64,000 bases of DNA, from NCBI GenBank assembly GCA_902591045.1, contig CACIZC010000004.1, positions 33,159 through 97,158 on the forward strand, read 5' to 3'. Shown here piece by piece: positions 9,226 to 16,874 of this stretch. A program made the position numbers and the translations under genes. This stretch comes from an uncultured Pelagibacteraceae bacterium (GTDB taxonomy: Bacteria; Pseudomonadota; Alphaproteobacteria; Pelagibacterales; Pelagibacteraceae). The notes under the pieces are model-generated. The model had not been told where the DNA came from and searched no databases. It saw only the letters and a list, made by a program, of their open reading frames with translations. Position 1 is the first letter of the stretch. Each line of letters starts with the position of its first letter.

Positions 9226-10329
9226 ATGGATGATGTAGTTATAATTGGTGGAGGAATAATAGGCGCAGCTTCAGCCTATTTTTTGTCAAAGGAAGGAAGA
9301 AAAGTTAAGGTCGTTGAGAGAGATCCTACCTATAAAAAAGCTTCATTTCCTTTGTCTCTTGGAGGTTTTAGGAGGCAGTTTTTTCAAAAGGAAAATATTT
9401 TACTAGGCAAATTTGCTAGAGAATTTATTTTTCAAATACCAGATCTACTCAAAACCACGAAAAACCCCAAGCCTACGGCAAGTGTAGTTCCAAACGGATA
9501 CTTATTCTTATTTGGTTCTAAACATGCTCCTGAGCAGTACGAAGCCTTAAAAAACCACAAAGCCTGTGAAGCTGGTACAAAAAATATTAAAGGAAGTGAA
9601 TTAAAAAAAATATTTCCCTATGTTAATGATGAAGGAATTGAAACTGTAACCTATACAGACAATGAAATGGAAGGTTGGATGGATCCACATATGTTTCATG
9701 CTGCTCTTAAAAATAAAGCTATGGAATTGGGTGCTGAGTTTATAAAAGGAGAGATTAAAAATATATCAGAAGTAAAGGCAAAAATTATTATTTCAGCTGT
9801 AGGTTATTGTACTAATGAATTATTAAAGGATATACCGGTGTTTCCGCAAAAACACACAGTTTTCAGAGTTAGTTGCCCAAAACACATTCCAGAAATGCCT
9901 CTTACGTCCGATTTTACCACCGGAGTTTATTGGAGGCCTGAGGGAAAAGATTATATAGCAGGTTCTCCAATATCGAAATTTGATGCAAAAGATTTAGAAC
10001 CAGAATGGAATGATTTTGAAGAATTGGTCTGGCCAGCTCTTGCTAAAAGAATTCCGATTTTTGAAAAATTAAAATTAACTGGTGGCTGGGCCGGGTATTA
10101 CGATTGTAACAAACTAGACAATAATGCTGTTATAGGAAAACACCCTAAATATGAAAATGTATATATAGCCTCAGGTTTTACCGGAAGAGGTTTAATGCAA
10201 GCCCCTGGTGTTGGCAGAGCTCTAACCGAATTAATTACTACAGGATCATACCAATCTATTGATTTAAGTGGTCTTGCTGTTGAAAGAGTGTTAGAAAACA
10301 AAAAAGTACCTGAACCATATGTGTTATGA
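9226..10329 (+). CDS. FAD-dependent oxidoreductase (DAO family)
   Basis: A 367-residue protein of the D-amino-acid/glycine/sarcosine oxidase family. It opens with the FAD motif VVIIGGGIIGAASAYFLS followed by VVERD. Near the C-terminus is the characteristic FTGRGLMQAPGVGRALTELI segment that closes the FAD site. The ATG at 9226 is chosen because the motif begins immediately after it; a TTG six bases upstream overlaps the tspO stop. Substrate specificity (N-methylated or D-amino acid) is not decidable from sequence. With the gcv genes nearby, an amino-acid-derived C1 role is possible but speculative. Confidence 0.87.
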   Translation: MDDVVIIGGGIIGAASAYFLSKEGRKVKVVERDPTYKKASFPLSLGGFRRQFFQKENILLGKFAREFIFQIPDLLKTTKNPKPTASVVPNGYLFLFGSKHAPEQYEALKNHKACEAGTKNIKGSELKKIFPYVNDEGIETVTYTDNEMEGWMDPHMFHAALKNKAMELGAEFIKGEIKNISEVKAKIIISAVGYCTNELLKDIPVFPQKHTVFRVSCPKHIPEMPLTSDFTTGVYWRPEGKDYIAGSPISKFDAKDLEPEWNDFEELVWPALAKRIPIFEKLKLTGGWAGYYDCNKLDNNAVIGKHPKYENVYIASGFTGRGLMQAPGVGRALTELITTGSYQSIDLSGLAVERVLENKKVPEPYVL

Positions 10330-10847
10330 AAACTAAATCAAATTTTTTTAATAGGATTTATCGTGCAATTAAAATTGATCCAGATTTGTACGAGGAGGTT
10401 GAACATGACAAAAGCGCAACAATGCAAGCGGCTGCAGTGGTTGTTTTATCAAGTTTAGCTGCAGGGGTGGGTGCAATCCACTTAGGAGTATCAAATTTTA
10501 TTCTTGGACCAATATTATCTCTTGCTAGCTGGTATTTTTGGGCATTGATAATTTACTTAGTAGGAACCAAACTTTTTCCTGACAAAGATACAAAAAGTGA
10601 TCACGGTGAACTTCTTAGAACTATAGGATTTTCAAGTGCACCTGGATTAATAAGAGTATTTGGCTTTACTCCTGAATTGATGACAGTAACATTTATTGGC
10701 TCATCATTCTGGATGCTTGCTTGTATGGTAGTAGCAGTAAAACAAGCGCTCGAATACAAAAGTTTGTGGAAAGCTTTTGCAGTCGTTGTTGTAAGTTGGT
10801 TTGTTCAAGCAATTTTATTAGTTTTAATTTTACTTATATTTAGATAG
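10326..10847 (+). CDS. Yip1-domain integral membrane protein
   Basis: A 173-residue membrane protein with about five hydrophobic helices after a soluble N-terminus (FFNRIYRAIKIDPDLYEEVE). The layout and the GFSSAPGLIRVFGF segment fit the Yip1 domain family. In bacteria these proteins have no defined reaction. It overlaps the upstream oxidase stop by 4 nt and is probably translated with it. Its 3' end overlaps a small convergent zinc-ribbon gene. Confidence 0.8.
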   Translation: MKTKSNFFNRIYRAIKIDPDLYEEVEHDKSATMQAAAVVVLSSLAAGVGAIHLGVSNFILGPILSLASWYFWALIIYLVGTKLFPDKDTKSDHGELLRTIGFSSAPGLIRVFGFTPELMTVTFIGSSFWMLACMVVAVKQALEYKSLWKAFAVVVVSWFVQAILLVLILLIFR

Positions 10848-10974
10848 GAAAAATAGTTTTAGAAACCCTACAACTGTCACAAACTTTAAACCCATACTTA
10901 ATAAGATTTTGTGTCACACTTTCTTCACTTTTATTACATTCTTCACATACTTCATCAAGGTCTTTTTCATTCAT
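10840..10974 (-). CDS. Small zinc-ribbon-like protein downstream of hisI
   Basis: A 44-residue protein starting MNEKDLDEVCEECNKSEES, with two CxxC knuckles (CEEC and CDSC) spaced like a zinc ribbon. The start at 10974 is chosen because it falls one base after the hisI stop codon, implying coupled translation; a longer in-frame reading upstream would overlap hisI and has no family support. I do not recognise the family. A role as a nucleic-acid or protein-binding adaptor is only suggested by the Cys pairs. Confidence 0.6.
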   Translation of the reverse strand: MNEKDLDEVCEECNKSEESVTQNLIKYGFKVCDSCRVSKTIFPI

Positions 10975-10975
10975 T

Positions 10976-11443
10976 TTAGATTTTGGTTGGATTAGGTTTA
11001 TTTTTATATATTTTTTTAGGATCAAATTTTTTATTTTTTTCTTTAAATTTCATTTCTATTTTTTCGGAGTCTTTTATTTTTCCTAAAGGAATAGCTCTAT
11101 AAAAACAAGATTTATATCCAACATGGCAACTTGCTCCATCTCCAATATCTACACTAATCCAAATTGAGTCTTGATCATCGTCAATCCTAATTTCAACAAC
11201 TTTTTGAACAAAACCGCTTGTCTCACCTTTATGCCAAACTTTTTTTCTTGATCTACTCCAATAGTAGGCTTCTTTAGTTTCGATGGTTTTTTGTAGCGAC
11301 TCCGAGTTCATATATCCGTGCATCAATACCTCTTGAGTTTTGCAATCGGTAGTTATAACTGGAATAAGGCCATCTTCATCAAATTTAGGTGATAATAATT
11401 CTCCTTCTTCTATAGCAGCGACATTTTCTCTTTTTTTAAACAT
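10976..11443 (-). CDS. hisI: Phosphoribosyl-AMP cyclohydrolase
   Basis: HisI opens the adenine ring of phosphoribosyl-AMP in histidine synthesis. The 155-residue product has the family core: GLIPVITTDCKTQEVLMHGYMN, then YYWSRSRKKVWHKGETSG and the metal-binding Asp/Cys region DDDQDSIW and GASCHVGYKSCFYR. It is the cyclohydrolase only, with no HisE domain fused. It is divergent from folE, with 76 nt between starts, and carries the small zinc-ribbon gene behind it. The association with folE is probably positional: both enzymes are zinc-dependent purine-ring cyclohydrolases. Confidence 0.95.
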   Translation of the reverse strand: MFKKRENVAAIEEGELLSPKFDEDGLIPVITTDCKTQEVLMHGYMNSESLQKTIETKEAYYWSRSRKKVWHKGETSGFVQKVVEIRIDDDQDSIWISVDIGDGASCHVGYKSCFYRAIPLGKIKDSEKIEMKFKEKNKKFDPKKIYKNKPNPTKI

Positions 11444-11519
11444 TTGATTAAATTAATGAAAAAATAGTAGAATAGCAATTTGCATTAATAAAATTTGTTG
11501 TGTATGAAGGGTTCAAACT

Positions 11520-12134
11520 ATGAAAATTGTTAAAAATACAGAAAAAATTACCGAAAATAGATCAAAGATTTCTGACAAAGAAGCTGAGGAAGCATTTAAA
11601 ACAATTATTAAGTGGATTGGTGAGGATCCCAATAGAGAAGGGTTGGTTGAAACTCCTCGAAGAGTTGTAAAAGCATTTAAGGAATATTTTCAAGGATACA
11701 ATCAAGAATATGCCTCGGAATTAAGAAAAACATTTGGAGATGTAGAAGGTTATGATGATATGGTATTACAAAAAAATATATCTATATTAAGTCATTGCGA
11801 ACATCATATGGCGCCCATTATTGGCGTAGCCCATGTTGCTTATTTACCTAATAAGAAAATAGTCGGTCTAAGCAAACTTGCAAGAACTGTAGAAGTTTTT
11901 TCAAAAAGACTTCAAACACAGGAAAGACTAACAATGCAAATTGCTAATACTTTAATGAAAGGTCTTGATGCATATGGCGTTGCAGTTACAATCGATGCAA
12001 CACACCAATGCATGACTATGAGAGGAATTAAAAAAGAAAAAGCTACCACTGTAACCAATTATTTTATGGGTAAATTTAAAAGTGATCTAAGTTATCAAAA
12101 CAGATTCCTGAGATATATTGCTGACAAAAATTAG
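11520..12134 (+). CDS. folE: GTP cyclohydrolase I
   Basis: FolE converts GTP to dihydroneopterin triphosphate, the first step towards folate. The 204-residue protein has the N-terminal GEDPNREGLVETPRRVVKAF segment and the zinc/active-site motifs LSHCEHHMAPIIG and ATHQCMTMRG, all intact. The divergent spacer to hisI (11444-11519) should hold both promoters; an AT-rich block is present but no unambiguous -35/-10 pair. The reading frame stops 6 nt before the acuI-like gene. Confidence 0.97.
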   Translation: MKIVKNTEKITENRSKISDKEAEEAFKTIIKWIGEDPNREGLVETPRRVVKAFKEYFQGYNQEYASELRKTFGDVEGYDDMVLQKNISILSHCEHHMAPIIGVAHVAYLPNKKIVGLSKLARTVEVFSKRLQTQERLTMQIANTLMKGLDAYGVAVTIDATHQCMTMRGIKKEKATTVTNYFMGKFKSDLSYQNRFLRYIADKN

Positions 12135-12140
12135 TTACTG

Positions 12141-13142
12141 ATGTCCAAGAAATTTAAAGCTATCGTTATCGATAATCAAAATGAAAATTTTACTAGACAA
12201 GTAAAGGAGTTAAGTACCGAAGAGCTTAAAGATGGAAATGTTCTAGTTAAGATTGATTATTCAGGGTTAAACTACAAAGATGCTTTAATACTAAATAATG
12301 GCGGTCGAATTGTAAAAAAATATCCTTTTATTCCAGGCATTGATTTTTCGGGAACAGTAGAAGAGAGTGAAGACAATAAATTTAAAGCAGGTGATAGAAT
12401 AATTTTGACCGGTTTTAGAGTAGGAGAAGTTTATTTTGGAGGCTTTGCAGGCTATGCAAGAGTTAATTCATCTTTTTTAGTTAAGGCCCCAAAGGAACTG
12501 ACAAATTTACAAACAATGATGATGGGAACCGCTGGATTCACAGCGCTTTTATGTTCTTTTGCAATAAAAGCTAGAGAAGAACTTTTGATGGGAGAAAAAG
12601 TAAAAGATGTGCTTGTCACAGGAGCTACTGGTGGTGTAGGCAGTATAGCAGTAATGGTTTTATCTAAGATGGGTTATGATGTTCATGCGGTTACCGGAAA
12701 AAAAGATAAACACGATTATCTAAAGAATCTTGGAGCAAAAAACATTTTGGACAGAAAAGAATTTCAAGGAGAGAGCAAATTATTAGAAAAAGGAATATGG
12801 GATGGCGTCGTAGACACCGTAGGTGGAGAATCTTTGACTAAAATTTTAGCACAAACAAAACCTAATGGAATTGTTGCTGCGTGCGGAAATGCTGGTGGCA
12901 TCAAGCTAAACACAAGTGTAATGCCGTTTATAATTAGAGGAGTTAAGTTGTGGGGAATAGATTCTTCAGCCTCAAGTATTAAACGCAGAGAATTTGCATG
13001 GAATGAGGTAAAAAATTTAATAGATTTTAATAAATTAAAAAGTTTAACAAAAGAACATTCACTGGAAGATTTGATTAAGATTTATCCAAAAATGTTAAAA
13101 GGTGAGCTTTTTGGAAGAGCCGTAATTAATCCAAACAAATAA
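12141..13142 (+). CDS. acuI: Acrylyl-CoA reductase (AcuI/YhdH type) quinone oxidoreductase
   Basis: A 333-residue zinc-independent medium-chain dehydrogenase. Signatures are LNYKDALILNNG near the N-terminus, the GIDFSGTVE segment and the nucleotide motif VTGATGGVGSIAVMVL. The YhdH/AcuI subgroup reduces acrylyl-CoA to propionyl-CoA with NADPH, which in marine alphaproteobacteria protects against acrylate from DMSP breakdown. Assigning AcuI over a generic quinone reductase rests on overall resemblance and the marine context. No DMSP lyase or demethylase gene is visible in this window. A LysR regulator follows after 2 nt. Confidence 0.82.
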   Translation: MSKKFKAIVIDNQNENFTRQVKELSTEELKDGNVLVKIDYSGLNYKDALILNNGGRIVKKYPFIPGIDFSGTVEESEDNKFKAGDRIILTGFRVGEVYFGGFAGYARVNSSFLVKAPKELTNLQTMMMGTAGFTALLCSFAIKAREELLMGEKVKDVLVTGATGGVGSIAVMVLSKMGYDVHAVTGKKDKHDYLKNLGAKNILDRKEFQGESKLLEKGIWDGVVDTVGGESLTKILAQTKPNGIVAACGNAGGIKLNTSVMPFIIRGVKLWGIDSSASSIKRREFAWNEVKNLIDFNKLKSLTKEHSLEDLIKIYPKMLKGELFGRAVINPNK

Positions 13143-13144
13143 TT

Positions 13145-14035
13145 ATGGATTGGGATAAATTAAAGATTTTTCATACAGTGGCGGAAGCCGGAAGCTTTAC
13201 TAAAGCATCAACTATTTTAAATTTAAGTCAATCAGCTATAAGTAGGCAAATCCAATCTTTAGAAAACGAACTAAAAATTCATTTGTTTGAAAGACATGCC
13301 AGAGGTTTAGTTTTAACTGACAATGGAGAATATCTCTTTAAAACCGCCCATGAAGTAATATCTAAATTAAAAGATGTTGAAGCTACTCTAAACGATGAAA
13401 AAGACAAACTTCATGGAAAATTGACAGTCACAACTGTTGTTAGCTTTGGAACGACTTGGCTTACCCCACGAATAAAAGAATTTATGGCACTTCACCCTGA
13501 AATTGAAATTGAACTTATATTTGATGATAAAGAGTTGGATTTAAGTACAAGGCAAGCAGACATTGGAATTTTTATGAGAAGACCAAAACAACTTAATTAC
13601 ATTCAAAAAAAATTGATTGATCTTCATTATCATATCTATGGTTCAAATAAATATTTGGAGAAAAACGGACATCCGAAAAATCTTAGAGACTTAGACAAAC
13701 ATAAATTTATAACTTATGGCAGAGGAGCTCCATCACCAGTTTTTAATCCAGATTGGGCTTTAAAACTTGGATCAAAAGATAATAAAAAAAGAAAACCAGT
13801 TATGAAAGTAAACAGTGTTTATGGTTTATTACTTGCAGTTCAAAGCGGAGTTGGTCTAGCTGCTTTACCAGACTACATTACAGTTAATGTTCCAAATATT
13901 GTTAAAGTGCTTCCAGACGTGGAAGGGCCTCTAACAGAAACACACTTTGTTTACCCGCAATCTTTAAAGAATGTAGCCAAAGTAAAAGCTTTTAGAAATT
14001 TCTTATTTAGTAAAGTAAGTGAGTGGAAATTTTAA
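13145..14035 (+). CDS. LysR-family transcriptional regulator
   Basis: A 296-residue LysR protein with a clear N-terminal winged helix-turn-helix (FHTVAEAGSFTKASTILNLS then QSAISRQIQSLE) and a periplasmic-binding-like effector domain from about residue 90. It sits 2 nt behind the acuI-like gene on the same strand, an unusual codirectional layout for LysR genes, and may be autoregulated or control a distant locus. The effector is unknown. It ends one base before the convergent bactofilin gene. Confidence 0.9.
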   Translation: MDWDKLKIFHTVAEAGSFTKASTILNLSQSAISRQIQSLENELKIHLFERHARGLVLTDNGEYLFKTAHEVISKLKDVEATLNDEKDKLHGKLTVTTVVSFGTTWLTPRIKEFMALHPEIEIELIFDDKELDLSTRQADIGIFMRRPKQLNYIQKKLIDLHYHIYGSNKYLEKNGHPKNLRDLDKHKFITYGRGAPSPVFNPDWALKLGSKDNKKRKPVMKVNSVYGLLLAVQSGVGLAALPDYITVNVPNIVKVLPDVEGPLTETHFVYPQSLKNVAKVKAFRNFLFSKVSEWKF

Positions 14036-14036
14036 T

Positions 14037-14348
14037 TTAATAGGTTTCAGCTTTAATTTTAAGCTTTGCCCCATCTTCAATTGATAAATTCTTTTGGTTC
14101 AAAACTCCATCAACATCAGCAGTTGATCTTATTCTAATTTTTTCGGAGTTAATATTTCCTTTAGTTACTCCTCCCAATGTTGCATGAGTAGAACTAATAT
14201 TACCCGTTATATTTGAACTTTCATGAGTTTCAAGTCGATCCGCGCTTATATCACCATCTATTTTAGAGTCAGTTATTAATTTTTCTTTCTCAACAATGTC
14301 TCCTTTAATAGTAACATCTGATAACAATACTGAAATTTTTTCACTCAT
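14037..14348 (-). CDS. Bactofilin family polymer-forming protein
   Basis: About 103 residues starting MSEKISVLLSDVTIKGDIVE. Repeating short strands with G-x-I/V spacing (IKGDI, IDGDIS, ITGNIS, VTKGNI, DVDGVL) form the right-handed beta-helix typical of bactofilins, which polymerise into cytoskeletal filaments without a nucleotide. The ATG at 14348 is preferred because the 12 residues before it (from 14384) do not resemble the family. It is divergent from the rhomboid gene across about 118 nt. Confidence 0.78.
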   Translation of the reverse strand: MSEKISVLLSDVTIKGDIVEKEKLITDSKIDGDISADRLETHESSNITGNISSTHATLGGVTKGNINSEKIRIRSTADVDGVLNQKNLSIEDGAKLKIKAETY

Positions 14349-14466
14349 GGCGATAAGTCTACAATTATGAGTTGATAAAATCAATTGATTAAAATATTAG
14401 ATAAATTAGGCAAAAAACAGCATTTAAGATATTAAGAAGTTACTCGTATACAGTAAAAAGAAATAA

Positions 14467-15192
14467 ATGATACCATTAAAAGACGATAATCCAATAAACA
14501 GTAAACCAATAGTTAGTTACGGAATTATAGGTTTTTGCATTTTAATATTTCTTTCTCAGCTAAGTTTAAGTGAAAATGAATTAAGAGATTTCACATATTC
14601 GTATGGATTAATACCTTCTGTGCTTATGGGAATAGATCAGTTGCCAAATGATATTAATAAAATTTCTCCAATCGGAACAATTTTTACATCCATGTTTATG
14701 CATGGAGGCTGGATGCATCTAATAGGAAACATGTTATATTTGTGGATTTTTGCAGACAATATAGAGGATGATTTAGGGACATTAAATTTTGTTATTTTTT
14801 ACTTTGCTTCTGGCGTTGGAGCGGCCATGTCCCAAGTTTTAGTAGATATTAATTCACAAATACCAATGATAGGAGCTAGTGGTGCTATAGGAGGCGTTCT
14901 TGGTGCATATTTAATTAATTATCCAAAAACAAAAGTTTTAGTTTTAATACCTTTTGGTTTCTTTAGTCAATTAATAAAAATTAAAGCATTATATGTTTTA
15001 GGTTTTTGGTTTATTCTACAATTCATAAATTCTTTCCTCTCATCTTCTTCAGGAGGAGGGGTAGCATATGCTGCACATATCGGTGGTTTTATTTCAGGAA
15101 TAATTTTGATACTATTTTTTAATAAGAAAAATACAAAAAAACATTACAAACCTAAAAACAAAAAAATTAAGAAAGGACCTTGGGAAGAATGA
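14467..15192 (+). CDS. Rhomboid family intramembrane serine protease
   Basis: A 241-residue membrane protein with six core helices. The catalytic Ser lies in IGASGAIGGVLGAY and the catalytic His in AYAAHIGGFISG. The helix-1/2 loop carries MHGGWMHLIGNMLYLWIFADN, also typical. The basic C-terminal tail is cytoplasmic. Its TGA overlaps the ATG of the M50 metalloprotease gene, so two different intramembrane proteases are translationally coupled. Its substrate is unknown. Confidence 0.92.
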   Translation: MIPLKDDNPINSKPIVSYGIIGFCILIFLSQLSLSENELRDFTYSYGLIPSVLMGIDQLPNDINKISPIGTIFTSMFMHGGWMHLIGNMLYLWIFADNIEDDLGTLNFVIFYFASGVGAAMSQVLVDINSQIPMIGASGAIGGVLGAYLINYPKTKVLVLIPFGFFSQLIKIKALYVLGFWFILQFINSFLSSSSGGGVAYAAHIGGFISGIILILFFNKKNTKKHYKPKNKKIKKGPWEE

Positions 15193-16295
15193 ATTACCTA
15201 ATTGCATTCATTATTTTAATTACCATAGTTGTTTTTATACATGAATATGGGCACTATTACTTTGCAAAAAAATATGGAGTAGGTGTTACCGATTTTTCAA
15301 TCGGTTTTGGTAAAGAAATATTTGGTTTTAATGATAAGAGTGGAACCAGATGGAAATTTTGCCTTTTTCCACTTGGTGGTTATGTAAAATTTTTTGGTGA
15401 TAGAAATGTTTTTAGTCAAGCAGAACAAAATGAAATTTTAAAAAAGTATAATAAAGAAGATCATGACAAACTATTTACCATGAAACCTTTATACCAAAGA
15501 GCTTTAATTGTTTTTGGGGGTCCATTAGCTAATTTTTTATTAGCTATGTTAATTTTTTCATTAATTTATATGTTTGTTGGTAAAGACTTTACTCCAGCTA
15601 AAATTACAGATGTTACTTTAGACAGCCCAGCATATAAGTCAGGGTTAAAAAAAGATGATATTATTATTTCAATCGATGGAAATAAAGTTGAAAGTATTAT
15701 GGAAGTCTCAACGCTTATTAATACTGCATCAGCTGATGCGATTGACATCGAGGTATTAAGAAATCAGAGAGAAATTCTATTTAAAACCAAACCAATAACA
15801 ACAGAAAGCACAGACGCTTTTGGCAACAAAATCAATAAAAAAATTATTGGCATAAAGATTGCTCCTCCAAATCAAGAATTTAACAAGAAAAAATTAGGCC
15901 CAGTAAATGCAATCTTTTATTCTGTTAAGGAAATTTGGTTTGTAATAAAAACTACAATGAAATTTGTTGCTTCCATTTTTTACGGTAATGCTGACACAAC
16001 CCAACTAGGAGGACCGATCAAAATTGCAAAGATTTCAGGGCAAGTTTTGGAATTTGGTATTTTAGCCTTTTTTAGTACCGTAGCTTATATTTCTGTAAGT
16101 TTGGGCTTAATAAATCTTTTTCCAATACCTTTGCTTGACGGAGGACATCTAATGTTTTTTCTTTTTGAAAAGATATTGGGAAGGCCTTTATCACAAAAGA
16201 CGCAAGAGGGTTTTTTCCGAATCGGTTTATTTTTACTTATTTCTCTTATGTTTTTTACTACTTTTAACGATTTGAAAGACTGGGGTTTATTTTAA
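15189..16295 (+). CDS. rseP: RseP/site-2-protease-type M50 zinc metalloprotease
   Basis: An intramembrane metalloprotease of 368 residues. The zinc motif HEYGH is in the first helix and the second zinc/Asp motif is NLFPIPLLDGGHL near the C-terminus. A PDZ domain (SPAYKSGLKKDDIIISIDG) occupies roughly residues 130-190. The family cleaves anti-sigma factors and leftover signal peptides. In most alphaproteobacteria rseP follows dxr and precedes bamA; here it follows a rhomboid gene instead. The ATG at 15189 overlaps the rhomboid stop; a TTG nine bases upstream is less likely. Confidence 0.93.
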   Translation: MNYLIAFIILITIVVFIHEYGHYYFAKKYGVGVTDFSIGFGKEIFGFNDKSGTRWKFCLFPLGGYVKFFGDRNVFSQAEQNEILKKYNKEDHDKLFTMKPLYQRALIVFGGPLANFLLAMLIFSLIYMFVGKDFTPAKITDVTLDSPAYKSGLKKDDIIISIDGNKVESIMEVSTLINTASADAIDIEVLRNQREILFKTKPITTESTDAFGNKINKKIIGIKIAPPNQEFNKKKLGPVNAIFYSVKEIWFVIKTTMKFVASIFYGNADTTQLGGPIKIAKISGQVLEFGILAFFSTVAYISVSLGLINLFPIPLLDGGHLMFFLFEKILGRPLSQKTQEGFFRIGLFLLISLMFFTTFNDLKDWGLF

Positions 16296-16445
16296 AGACC
16301 CGTTTAAAAGTTAAAAAAAACCAATAAAATCAAGGCTTTTTAGGTATACTGTATGTTGTGTTAATACATAATATAAACACCATATTTTCGTTGATTTTGT
16401 TGAATTTTTATAGACATTGAAAAAAGCAACAAAAAAGGGGCTAAA

Positions 16446-16721
16446 ATGAACAAAAAACAACTGGTAAATAAGATCGCATCCACAATGAGCCAAAGTAAGG
16501 CTGATGCAGAGAGGATGTTCGATACTATTACTCAAATAATCCTTGATTGCCTTAAAAATGACGAGGCCGTTAAAATAGCGGGTTTTGGTACATATAAGGT
16601 TGCAAAAAGGAAGGCTAGAGTAGGTAGAAATCCTAGAACTGGAGAGCAAATACAGATAAGTGCTTCTCAAAAGGTTAAGTTTCTTCCTGCAAAAGGCTTG
16701 AAGGACATGTTTAATAAGTAA
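16446..16721 (+). CDS. hup: HU family DNA-binding protein
   Basis: A 91-residue histone-like protein of standard length. The HU signature GFGTYKVAKRKARVGRNPRT with the beta-arm is intact, as is the start MNKKQLVNKIAS. HU bends DNA and compacts the nucleoid. The gene stands alone with a 150-nt leader after rseP. That leader contains a TATACT box at 16345-16350 but no convincing -35. A strong inverted repeat follows the stop codon, so the gene is probably a single transcription unit. Confidence 0.95.
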   Translation: MNKKQLVNKIASTMSQSKADAERMFDTITQIILDCLKNDEAVKIAGFGTYKVAKRKARVGRNPRTGEQIQISASQKVKFLPAKGLKDMFNK

Positions 16722-16730
16722 TTAGAATTT

Positions 16731-16769
16731 AAACAATCCCTAGAAATACTTAAATTTTAGGGATTGTTT
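16731..16769 (+). terminator. Inverted-repeat terminator after hup
   Basis: A perfect 12-bp inverted repeat (AAACAATCCCTA paired with TAGGGATTGTTT) encloses a 15-nt loop, starting 10 nt after the hup stop. The T-rich 3' arm is short, so the T-tract is weak. It is the expected place for termination of hup before the ammonium transporter. Confidence 0.65.
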
Positions 16770-16862
16770 GAAGCACAAACTGTCACATATACTTAAAACT
16801 CATAGCTAATTTTCATACACAACACTTCTTAAAATCACCCAATAAACTAATGTTGGATCAAT

Positions 16863-16868
16863 GGAGGT
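16863..16868 (+). promoter_or_regulatory. Strong Shine-Dalgarno of amt
   Basis: GGAGGT ends 6 nt before the amt ATG. Most genes in this window have weak or absent Shine-Dalgarno sequences, so this near-consensus site suggests high translation and fixes the start codon. Confidence 0.75.
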
Positions 16869-16874
16869 ATAATA

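Noticed and set aside
11490..11511. A 13-base word (TGTTGTGTATGAA) before folE also found inverted before amt (about 16813-16827)
   Set aside because: In a 64-kb AT-rich window shared words of this length are expected by chance, and the two genes are not linked in function.
16311..16670. A 119-residue reverse-strand reading frame across the hup leader
   Set aside because: It covers hup antisense and has no recognisable domain; hup and its leader explain the region.
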